A stretch of 5,304 nucleotides of DNA from positions 5,819-11,122 of the forward strand of contig DAXX01000070.1 in the NCBI GenBank assembly GCA_002506605.1, in the 5' to 3' direction. Positions within the stretch are counted from its first letter, which is position 1; each line of letters opens with the position of its first letter. Below are positions 1 through 5,299 of this stretch, in pieces. Source of the stretch: Thaumarchaeota archaeon UBA160. GTDB lineage: Archaea; Thermoproteota; Nitrososphaeria; Conexivisphaerales; UBA164. The position numbers were made by a program, and so were the translations under genes. Below the pieces are notes generated by a model. It had not been told where the DNA came from, ran no database searches, and saw nothing but the letters and a program-made list of their open reading frames with translations.

Positions 1-578
1 AAAAGCACATCCTTGCTAAATATTTTTGATAACCTATAAAAGCATTTTTTGACAAATATGGGGCTATCCATCTTTTTTAGAAAAGGGCTTTTGCTTCCTT
101 AACTCACGTTAAGTTAAAATTTATTTAAAAGGAATAAAAACCATTCTTATAAAGGAACAAACTTCATAGTTAGGCGCCGAAACTTTATTCGCCTTTATAA
201 TCTTGCGTAAAAGCTAGAAGGTCAACGCGCTCTAATTTGTTTGAAGCACAAATGAAGATCTTATTTTCTTGATCTTTTATTCCTTTATAAGAGAGCTGAA
301 GAAGTCTCTCTGTAAATGCCTAGACTTAGCCTATTTTTTTCAGTCTCTGCACAGACACGTTAATTGAGAGTCCGGTACCTTTCCTCTCTAAAATATAAAG
401 CTTTAACAGCGTTGTTTTTGTGCATTTAAAGTGCTTGACCTTAATACCATACGATCGAAAACGTTGCTATTTGCTTCTACAAATTTGGGATGCATTTTTC
501 AAACTATCTAATATGCCCTAAAGCTCTTACGACGAAACGATAAACATATTTTGCTATAATAAACGCGAATGATGCATC
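1..578 (-). pseudogene. Decayed AAA+ ATPase (Cdc48/VCP-like) remnant, running off the left edge
   Basis: No intact reading frame exists here, but minus-strand pieces match successive parts of a Cdc48/VCP-type AAA+ module in order. At 503-444 the reading FEKCIPNL-stop-KQIATFSIVWY resembles the FEK..I.PPKG.LLYG segment before Walker A. At 466-329 (46 open codons) KTTLL (418-404) fits a Walker A that has lost its glycines, followed by a stretch like the conserved G.NFISV strand. TAA and TAG stops lie at 328-326 and 322-320. At 319-188 (44 open codons) ERLLQL..KGI and then ASNKLERVD (247-221) fit the LL..MDGI helix and sensor 1 (ATNRP..VD). VSAPNYE at 183-163, in another frame, fits the post-sensor strand. 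FIGYQKYLARM at 40-8 fits the lid motif F.GADI..L.R. The Walker B segment between the two long pieces is missing. Long same-frame openness in AT-rich DNA supports former coding. The family is an inference. Confidence 0.45.
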
Positions 579-603
579 TTACCTAAAACTTGGGAAGTTA
601 AAA

Positions 604-614
604 TTTTTATATAA
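604..614 (-). promoter_or_regulatory. TATA-like box, possible relic promoter of the AAA+ remnant
   Basis: On the minus strand this reads TTATATAAAAA. Its centre lies about 32 bp before an ATG at 577-575, near where the AAA+-like fragments begin. That ATG frame closes after seven codons, so any transcript would be non-functional as mRNA. This part of the window is very AT-rich, so the match may be chance. Confidence 0.22.
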
Positions 615-621
615 TTTTTAC

Positions 622-627
622 AAAAAA
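622..627 (-). terminator. Oligo-T terminator of the lipid kinase gene
   Basis: Six A residues on the plus strand give a T6 run on the minus strand about 40 bases past the kinase stop codon (668-670). Archaeal RNA polymerase terminates at T-runs of this kind without needing a hairpin, and no strong hairpin is visible. Confidence 0.45.
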
Positions 628-667
628 TTTATTCATATTTGTCTCCATAACTGGAACAGTTTTAAAT

Positions 668-1549
668 TTAAATAAATACGGCTTCAGCTTTTTTTCTGTT
701 TATCAAAACCTTAAGATAACCTTTTTTAACTTTGAGGATAAGCTTCGATCCTTGGTAAAGTTCTCCATCGATTTCAAAACTATCTTTATTGGCATCAATT
801 TCTGCTTCAGAGCATCTAAAATGCTTACCATAGCCTCTTTCTATATAAGACCCGTCGTAAATTGTCCTGAGTTTAACTAACGTTGAGAAAGATTCATACG
901 GATTTACTATATAAAGGTCAAGCAAACCATCGTTTAGATAAGAAAGGGGCGCGACCTTTATTCCTCCTCCTAAGTACCTTCCGTTGCCAGCTATTAGCTC
1001 AATAGTCCTTAAGCTTACCTCTTTTCCATCGCATCTAACAGTTGTATAAAAACTTTCCACTCGCAAAAGCTTAAGAAAAAGTCCTATTTTTATTGCTTTT
1101 TTTCCTAAATATCTATGCGATTCTAGAAAACCGCTTATCAGCGGGCCTACGCCCATATCAAAAGCGTTGGCAAAATATCTTGCGAAACCAGAACCTTCAA
1201 CCATAACAACATCAACATCAGCAACATAAAAATCTGTGAGAGCATTATACAGCTCATACCAATTTCTTATACCTATAGATCTTCCATAATCTTTCCCAGT
1301 GCCCATAGGACAATAGACCAATACGTGCTTTTTTTCAGACTTAAGAACTCCGTTTACTATCTCATTGAATGTACCGTCCCCACCACAGCTAAATATGAGG
1401 TCTACATTTGTTTTTAACGCAATTTCTTCTGCTTCACTTCTGTTTTTTGTATAAAAAATTTCAGAGTCGGCAAAAATTGCATTTAACATCTTTATGTGTC
1501 TTTCAGAAAAACCTCCTGACCTAGGATTTACTATTAAGAGAGTTCGCAT
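668..1549 (-). CDS. Diacylglycerol kinase-family (YegS/DgkB-type) lipid kinase
   Basis: This 293-residue soluble protein has the full YegS/BmrU-type lipid kinase layout and is of normal length for the family. The N-terminal catalytic half shows NPRSGG (8-13), the nucleotide-binding loop GGDGTFNEIVNG (56-67), and PMGTGKDYGRS (81-91). The second domain shows GNGRYLGGGIKVAP (188-201), then LNDGLLDL (205-212), and the metal-site motif IDGE (260-263). The family transfers phosphate from ATP to a lipid hydroxyl at the inner face of the membrane. In an archaeon the substrate could be a diether or polyprenyl lipid and cannot be read from the sequence. One oddity is Lys86, where many relatives have Asn in GT.NDF, although this position varies. 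The ATG at 1549 lies about 26 bp after a perfect TATA box, which supports this start and a leaderless message. The gene stands alone between two apparent pseudogenes on the same strand. Family call firm, substrate unknown. Confidence 0.93.
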   Translation of the reverse strand: MRTLLIVNPRSGGFSERHIKMLNAIFADSEIFYTKNRSEAEEIALKTNVDLIFSCGGDGTFNEIVNGVLKSEKKHVLVYCPMGTGKDYGRSIGIRNWYELYNALTDFYVADVDVVMVEGSGFARYFANAFDMGVGPLISGFLESHRYLGKKAIKIGLFLKLLRVESFYTTVRCDGKEVSLRTIELIAGNGRYLGGGIKVAPLSYLNDGLLDLYIVNPYESFSTLVKLRTIYDGSYIERGYGKHFRCSEAEIDANKDSFEIDGELYQGSKLILKVKKGYLKVLINRKKAEAVFI

Positions 1550-1570
1550 ACATATAAATTCTGCAAACTA

Positions 1571-1580
1571 TTTATATAAA
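1571..1580 (-). promoter_or_regulatory. TATA box of the lipid kinase gene
   Basis: The palindrome TTTATATAAA is centred about 26-27 bp upstream of the kinase ATG. Archaeal transcription starts roughly 25-27 bp past the TATA centre, so the transcript should begin at or next to the start codon (leaderless). It is the clearest promoter in the window. Confidence 0.65.
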
Positions 1581-1602
1581 CTGATAAATATTGCTCACAA
1601 TG

Positions 1603-1611
1603 TTTATATAA
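1603..1611. promoter_or_regulatory. Second TATA-like element, gene unknown
   Basis: TTTATATAA recurs 32 bp (centre to centre) from the kinase TATA box. Read on the minus strand it would start RNA around 1580, inside the first box. Read on the plus strand it would start RNA around 1635, antisense to the polymerase-like relic, with no plus-strand gene following until 2119. It could be an upstream alternative kinase promoter, a non-coding RNA promoter, or AT-rich background. Confidence 0.25.
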
Positions 1612-1666
1612 GCTGAAACCATCAAACTATCAAAAAACTCTTGGCTTTCAGCAGTTTTTAATTCCT

Positions 1667-2012
1667 TTAAAAATCTGTTTGGCCTTTAGAGTTGGAATTT
1701 AAAATTGATCTCAAGTTTATAACTCTATTCAAAATACATATTCGAAGATCTCTTTAATTAAAATTCTTCATTTTCCTAACTTAAGGGTATAATGACGGTA
1801 CTGTAGTCTGCGTATCTTATCTTTTTGTTGTTTGCATCTTGCGTTCATGTTTTATAAAAAGCATTTTTGCAAATAGCGGATAATATCAAATTACGGTTTT
1901 TCAGAAAAAAGGCTCGGATCGCTCTTATCAGTATTTGATTTATTTCAATCAAATCATCAGAGTCAATTTGCACCTTAATTTTTTCTAAAAAACAGTAATT
2001 TGAGCGAATCAT
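1667..2012 (-). pseudogene. Decayed Y-family (DinB/Pol IV) DNA polymerase C-terminal remnant
   Basis: On the minus strand an ATG at 2012 opens a 55-codon frame ending in TGA at 1847-1845. It continues in the same frame for 22 more codons to TAG (1778-1776). The first part contains IDSDDLIEINQIL, resembling the acidic start of the little-finger domain (T..DTDDLEEL...L). After the TGA comes KKIRYADYSTV, very close to the little-finger strand motif KIRYADFSTVTRS. After a frame change, an open stretch at 1753-1670 reads RDLRICILNRVINLRS and ends GQTDF followed by TAA at 1669-1667, resembling the C-terminal IRLIGVRVSNL strand and the QTTLFDF-type clamp-binding tail. The palm, fingers and thumb are absent: the frame is open only a few codons before the ATG, and the MFS gene starts at 2119. 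Alternatively, the 55-codon frame is a small gene of unknown role. The family is inferred by eye. Confidence 0.42.
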
Positions 2013-2024
2013 AATATTTATATT

Positions 2025-2071
2025 AAATTTTTAAATATTTCCGTTGCGTTTAAAAAATTTTTAAAAATATT
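2025..2071. repeat. AT-rich direct repeat upstream of the MFS gene, 30-bp period
   Basis: AAATTTTTAAA occurs at 2025-2035 and again at 2055-2065, exactly 30 bp apart, and each copy is followed by an ATATT-type end. Thirty bases is about three helical turns, so both copies would face the same side of the DNA, just upstream of the MFS TATA-like box. This could be a regulator site, but low-complexity AT-rich sequence makes chance repeats common. Confidence 0.3.
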
Positions 2072-2085
2072 CATGATTTTTTAGC

Positions 2086-2094
2086 TAAATATTA
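2086..2094 (+). promoter_or_regulatory. TATA-like box of the MFS gene
   Basis: TAAATATTA is centred about 29 bp before the ATG at 2119, predicting a leader of only a few bases. No Shine-Dalgarno site precedes the ATG. The spacing is good but the surroundings are AT-rich, so the exact element is uncertain. Confidence 0.42.
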
Positions 2095-2118
2095 AAATAC
2101 AAAAATTAATAGGCGAGC

Positions 2119-3327
2119 ATGGTACGAACAGAAGAGCTTCAGCACTTTAAAGTTGTCAAAAATAGGACTGACTGGTTTAAAGAATTTTATCTTTTTTATA
2201 CTCAACTGGTTGCAGGCTCTTTGCTGATAATTCCTGCTATACTGCTTCCCCTTTATTATAAGAGCGGTGTTGCATCGGAAGAGTACATGTTCTTTTTAGA
2301 ATTCTTGGGAATGCTTCTTGGCTCTCTATTTATTTCAGGCGCTTCAGACAGAATAGGAAGACGACCGGCTCTAGCTTTGTCATTGATTCTTTATTCTTGT
2401 GGCTCATTTATACCATATGTTAACAGCTCTTTTTATGCGCTTATAATCTCTATGCTCATAATGGGTTCTGGCATAGGAGCAAATGTCCCGGTCGCCAACG
2501 CAATGATGAACGAGTTTTCAGAGCCGTCTGTAAGAGGAAGTGTAATGTCAATCGGAAACGCCATTTTTAATTTGGGCTTTGTTGTTGCTCCGCTTTTTAT
2601 TTTCTTCTTCGGTATAAGGTTCATATTCGTTTTTGGAATAGCACAACTGATAACACTTATCCCAATCCTTAAAATTTCAGAAACAAAAGAGCCAGCGCAT
2701 AGCTTAGGATTTAGTGAGTTATACAAAGGAAAGTATCTTAAAGATACACTTTTGATATCTTTTGCAACTTTCCTTGTATTCTTTGTTGTTTATGGGATAG
2801 TTGACTGGTTTCCTACCCTGTTATCTAAGGGTCTTGTAAAAGTACCAAGCTTGATTCAAAAAGATTATATATTGATAACAAATATGGGGGCATTTCTTGG
2901 CGCTATCTTTATCGCTCCCATTATAGATAGGATCGGCAGGAGAATTCTAGGTATTTTTTTGAGTTTAATTGCAGGCATCGCCGAGCTTTTAACTTTATTG
3001 TTTTCTGGTTTCGCTTCCGTAATTGCCGTAGCTTTTACATTTATTTCTCTTTTTTTAATGGAGGGGTCGTTGGCAATAGTAACCATAGTTGCTTCTGAGA
3101 TTTATGATAACGGTATAAGAGGAAGGGGGCTTGGTAATTCGCTTGCATGGGGAAGAATTGGGGGCATGATTTCACCCATAGTTCTTGGCACCGTTTTGGA
3201 TATTTTTAAAAAGCCAAGCCTTCCATTCCTTTTCATTGGGGCGTGCTCTTTAGGGGCAGCAACCTTCTTTTATTATCTTCCTGAGACAATGCATAACAAA
3301 CCTCAAAAATCACTAACAAAGAAATGA
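2119..3327 (+). CDS. Major facilitator superfamily transporter (sugar/organic-acid porter-like)
   Basis: This 402-residue membrane protein has about twelve hydrophobic segments (roughly residues 24-46, 56-74, 83-100, 105-128, 141-164, 166-184, 209-233, 250-268, 275-295, 297-321, 341-362 and 367-387). The MFS loop 2-3 signature appears in both halves: SDRIGRRPA (76-84) and IDRIGRRI (269-276). The paired loop motif E..P..RG appears as NEFSEPSVRG (131-140) and SEIYDNGIRG (326-335), and PET follows helix 12 (388-390). These duplicated motifs, with a short central loop, place it with the sugar or metabolite:H+ symporter-like MFS branch. Direction and substrate cannot be read, and a drug-efflux role is not excluded. 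Both N and C termini should be cytoplasmic. The start is set by the TATA-like box 29 bp upstream. It ends with tandem stops TGA-TAA. The following gene, an RHH protein on the same strand, has its own TATA-like box. Confidence 0.92.
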   Translation: MVRTEELQHFKVVKNRTDWFKEFYLFYTQLVAGSLLIIPAILLPLYYKSGVASEEYMFFLEFLGMLLGSLFISGASDRIGRRPALALSLILYSCGSFIPYVNSSFYALIISMLIMGSGIGANVPVANAMMNEFSEPSVRGSVMSIGNAIFNLGFVVAPLFIFFFGIRFIFVFGIAQLITLIPILKISETKEPAHSLGFSELYKGKYLKDTLLISFATFLVFFVVYGIVDWFPTLLSKGLVKVPSLIQKDYILITNMGAFLGAIFIAPIIDRIGRRILGIFLSLIAGIAELLTLLFSGFASVIAVAFTFISLFLMEGSLAIVTIVASEIYDNGIRGRGLGNSLAWGRIGGMISPIVLGTVLDIFKKPSLPFLFIGACSLGAATFFYYLPETMHNKPQKSLTKK

Positions 3328-3358
3328 TAAAAAATCTTTAATTTTCTGTTCAAATAAC

Positions 3359-3363
3359 TTTTT
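3359..3363 (+). terminator. Oligo-T termination zone after the MFS gene
   Basis: A T5 run here, followed by TTTT at 3366-3369 and a T6 run at 3393-3398, lies between the MFS stop and the next TATA-like box. No hairpin is evident. This suggests that the MFS and RHH genes are mainly transcribed separately. Confidence 0.4.
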
Positions 3364-3406
3364 AATTTTACTAATGATCATGTTAAATTATATTTTTTAG
3401 TAAACC

Positions 3407-3413
3407 TTTTAAA
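3407..3413 (+). promoter_or_regulatory. TATA-like box of the RHH gene
   Basis: TTTTAAA is centred 26 bp before the ATG at 3436, the spacing expected for a leaderless archaeal transcript. It immediately follows a T6 run that probably ends MFS transcription. Confidence 0.45.
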
Positions 3414-3435
3414 CTAGTAAACATATATTACTGGT

Positions 3436-3897
3436 ATGACTGAAAATAACTCTAATGAAAAAGAAGAAAACGAAAAAACTGTGACAATAAAAGGTGTAAG
3501 AACGGATCTATTTAAAAAAGTCAAAGATATGGCGTATCAGAGCGGGAAAACGATAGGAGAAATAACAAATAGGGCTTATGAGACGTTGCTAAGCAGCGCT
3601 CAAGGTTTGAACGAGATCTCTAAATCTTTTCAAAAAGGAATTCAAGAATCAAATTCTTTACTGATAAGCTCTTTAGATGAGTTAACTGTAGATGCAAAAG
3701 AGATAGTGAGCGAAGGAAAAAAAGTAGTTTTCAGAAATATAAGAAAGCTAACCTTAACTTCTCTTGATGATACTGTAATAGAAAGATATATAACTGGCAT
3801 CTATGATGTCGATGAGTTAAATGTAAGCGGAAACTTTTCAAAGATAAAGTTTTTGTCAAAGTGCACAAACATAAAAAAATTGAACATTTCGCAATGA
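3436..3897 (+). CDS. Ribbon-helix-helix (CopG/Arc-like) protein with leucine-rich-repeat-like tail
   Basis: This protein has 153 residues. After a charged, disordered N-terminus rich in Glu, Asn and Lys (1-14) comes a ribbon-helix-helix domain: strand VTIKGV (16-21), helix A about 24-36, the turn GKTIGE (37-42), and helix B about 42-53. Such domains dimerise and bind DNA through the paired strands. A hydrophilic, probably helical linker (54-96) leads to a C-terminal part with a recurring pattern: NIRKLTLTS (101-109), DVDELNVSG (124-132) and NIKKLNISQ (145-153). The spacing of 23 and 21 residues resembles leucine-rich or beta-solenoid repeats. I do not know a named family for this architecture. 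The tail may oligomerise or bind a partner. It could regulate itself or the MFS gene 108 bp upstream. No toxin gene adjoins it, so an antitoxin role is unlikely. It ends with tandem stops TGA-TAA, as the MFS gene does. Confidence 0.82.
   Translation: MTENNSNEKEENEKTVTIKGVRTDLFKKVKDMAYQSGKTIGEITNRAYETLLSSAQGLNEISKSFQKGIQESNSLLISSLDELTVDAKEIVSEGKKVVFRNIRKLTLTSLDDTVIERYITGIYDVDELNVSGNFSKIKFLSKCTNIKKLNISQ
3873..3879 (-). terminator. Oligo-T terminator of the NifX-like gene
   Basis: Seven A residues on the plus strand, inside the last codons of the RHH gene, give a T7 run on the minus strand about 45 bases past the NifX-like stop. It is the nearest good T-run for that gene, so its transcript probably overlaps the 3' end of the RHH message. 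Confidence 0.35.
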
Positions 3898-3903
3898 TAA
3901 TAA

Positions 3904-3909
3904 TTTTTT
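3904..3909 (+). terminator. Oligo-T terminator of the RHH gene
   Basis: A T6 run starts seven bases past the RHH stop, within the 27-bp gap between two convergent genes. It fits archaeal U-tract termination. Confidence 0.45.
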
Positions 3910-3924
3910 AATTTAATAATCAAA

Positions 3925-4311
3925 TTAATCTTCAATAGGTTCTTTCATTTCTTTTAATTCTCCTTTAATTAATCCGTTAATAGATTCCTCTAAAGTGTGA
4001 CCCTTTGGCATATAGATCTTAACCCCCATCTGTTTGAGCGAATTGTATGCCCCAGGACCCATTATGTAGGTTATAAAAACATCAGGTTTATGATCTAGTA
4101 TTGTGCGAATAAAAAAGCCTCCATGACCTTCATGCTCGTGATGACCGTGGTGCTCACTTTCTTCTGTTGCATGCTGGTTTTCATATATCTGATAGTTTAC
4201 TATTTTATCTCCTTCAACTTCCACTAAAGCGTAGAAAGGTGCCCTTCCTGGGTGCCCTGTAACTCTTGAATTCAGACCATTATTATCTTTAAGAGGCACA
4301 AATATCCTCAT
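3925..4311 (-). CDS. NifX/NifB-family (dinitrogenase FeMo-cofactor-like) protein with histidine-rich loop
   Basis: This 128-residue protein has the small RNase H-like alpha/beta fold of the dinitrogenase iron-molybdenum cofactor family (NifX, NafY and the NifB C-terminus; stand-alone MTH1175-like archaeal members). It begins with strand MRIFVPL, then the family pattern N.RVTGHPGRAPFYALVEVE (14-33), a loop, and DVFITYIMGPGAYNSLKQMGVKIY (77-100), where the GPGA..L...G motif is the usual C-terminal signature. The loop at 54-65 (HHGHHEHEGHGG) holds six histidines, and His47 lies just before it. Such loops bind metals such as Ni, Zn, Fe or Cu. No nif genes are nearby, so a metal or Fe-S cluster carrier or storage role is more likely than nitrogen fixation. 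The gene is convergent with the RHH gene (27-bp gap) and divergent from the DMT transporter (102-bp gap). Family firm, function inferred. Confidence 0.9.
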   Translation of the reverse strand: MRIFVPLKDNNGLNSRVTGHPGRAPFYALVEVEGDKIVNYQIYENQHATEESEHHGHHEHEGHGGFFIRTILDHKPDVFITYIMGPGAYNSLKQMGVKIYMPKGHTLEESINGLIKGELKEMKEPIED

Positions 4312-4334
4312 AAAAAGTAGTTTGGTAAAAATGA

Positions 4335-4352
4335 ATAAAAAATTTATCTATA
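4335..4352 (-). promoter_or_regulatory. Probable promoter of the NifX-like gene
   Basis: Two overlapping TATA-like candidates lie upstream of the ATG at 4311 on the minus strand: TTTTTATT (4342-4335, centre about 27 bp away) and TATAGATAAATTT (4352-4340, about 35 bp away). The first has the right spacing for leaderless transcription; the second has the better sequence but would give a short leader. I cannot choose between them. Confidence 0.3.
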
Positions 4353-4385
4353 CAATTTAATGCTTCATATACTAATTTGATCGAC

Positions 4386-4393
4386 TTTAATAT
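4386..4393 (+). promoter_or_regulatory. TATA-like box of the EamA/DMT transporter gene
   Basis: TTTAATAT is centred about 25 bp before the ATG at 4414. This favours that ATG over the in-frame ATG at 4447 and predicts a leaderless message. Confidence 0.45.
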
Positions 4394-4413
4394 GTGATTC
4401 AGTAACCTTCAAA

Positions 4414-5268
4414 ATGCTTTTTACCTTTAAAATTTTAAAATTATGCATGAAAATTGCTGTGCTCTTTGCAGTTTTATCGCTTATTCTCTTTACCGCTGGA
4501 GATGCATGGTTAAAGGTGCCATCTGAGAAACAAGGGGCTCTTATAACAACTTTATTTATAACTTTATTTTCATCTTTAATACTTTTTGCAGTTTCAGTAT
4601 TTTGGAAGGGATCTTTTGGAATTTACGCTCTTGGCTATTCTGCACTTTCAGGCCTTTTAATGGGCACAGGGCTTCTTTTGGTTCTTATTTCCCTTAAGAA
4701 AGAGCAGATGTCAGATACGATGAGCCTCATACCAGTTTCATATCTTGTACCTGTTCTCTGGGGAACATTTGTTTTACATGAAAGGATAAACGTTTACGAA
4801 ACTATTGGTACAATCTTGATCTTTGCAGGGACTTTCTTTATAATGTTTAAAACTTTAAAGCTTAACTTTGGTCTTATACCAGCACTAATGGGCAACATTT
4901 TCTGGGGTCTCCAGTTGATCGTTTTTAACTATGCCGTTTCTAATACATCTAACTACCCTCTCGTTGGCGCATTCGGTAATTTTATATCGTTCCTTTTAAT
5001 GACTGTCTTTTTGATCTTAAAAAGGAGCTTTAACTTCAAAAGAAAGTACGTAGGCCATTCTCTTATAATAGCCGCTCTGCAGTCATTTGCTCTGCTTTCA
5101 GCCTTGATAATAGAAGCTTTAAACTCAATGGCCATTGGTTTTTCTGTTATAGCGGCTGAACCAGCTCTTTTGACCATCATAGGTTATTTTGTTTTTGAGG
5201 ACCGAATAAACGCGATACAGTTGCTGGGAGTAATTAGCATGTTTGTGGGTCTATTCATACTTTCCTAA
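4414..5268 (+). CDS. EamA/DMT-superfamily membrane transporter
   Basis: This 284-residue, very hydrophobic protein has about ten transmembrane segments, built from two EamA-type halves. The internal duplication shows as matching ends of each half, HERINVYETIG (122-132) and EDRINAIQLLG (262-272), exactly 140 residues apart. Each follows the family's helix with a conserved Pro (SLIPVSYLVPV at 104-114; EPALLTIIG at 249-257) and precedes a final Gly-rich helix. Family members export or import small metabolites such as amino acids, nucleotides or sugars through the cytoplasmic membrane; the substrate is not evident here. The first helix lacks the usual W-G-.N/S-F pattern. The start at 4414 is supported by the TATA-like box 25 bp upstream; an ATG at 4447 (residue 12) would drop only a short basic leader. 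The gene is divergent from the NifX-like gene, but a functional link is not shown. Confidence 0.88.
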   Translation: MLFTFKILKLCMKIAVLFAVLSLILFTAGDAWLKVPSEKQGALITTLFITLFSSLILFAVSVFWKGSFGIYALGYSALSGLLMGTGLLLVLISLKKEQMSDTMSLIPVSYLVPVLWGTFVLHERINVYETIGTILIFAGTFFIMFKTLKLNFGLIPALMGNIFWGLQLIVFNYAVSNTSNYPLVGAFGNFISFLLMTVFLILKRSFNFKRKYVGHSLIIAALQSFALLSALIIEALNSMAIGFSVIAAEPALLTIIGYFVFEDRINAIQLLGVISMFVGLFILS

Positions 5269-5299
5269 GCGTACTACCTCTAATGCTTGTTTGAATTTG

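Noticed and set aside
1..667. Search for tRNA, 5S rRNA, C/D-box RNA or CRISPR repeats in the left gene-free region
   Set aside because: I see no cloverleaf, no GTTCGA-type T-arm with matching stems, and no regularly spaced repeats; the remnant-gene reading explains the sequence better.
1612..1651. Inverted pair GCTGAAA / TTTCAGC that could form a hairpin
   Set aside because: The stem is only seven pairs with a 26-base AT-rich loop, and there is no T-run or gene end placed to use it.
2433..2726. 97-codon minus-strand open frame
   Set aside because: It lies wholly inside the MFS gene on the other strand and its product looks like no protein family; it is a shadow frame.
2865..3086. 73-codon minus-strand open frame
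   Set aside because: It lies inside the MFS gene, whose plus-strand reading has clear family motifs; it is a shadow frame.
3436..3897. RHH protein as an antitoxin of a toxin-antitoxin pair
   Set aside because: Neither neighbour is a RelE, MazF, PIN or HEPN-type toxin; the flanking genes are an MFS transporter and a NifX-like protein on the opposite strand.
3925..4311. NifX-like gene as evidence of nitrogen fixation
   Set aside because: No nif genes are in the window, and stand-alone members of this family are common in archaea that do not fix nitrogen.
4953..5180. 75-codon minus-strand open frame
   Set aside because: It lies inside the DMT transporter gene and its basic product shows no family features.
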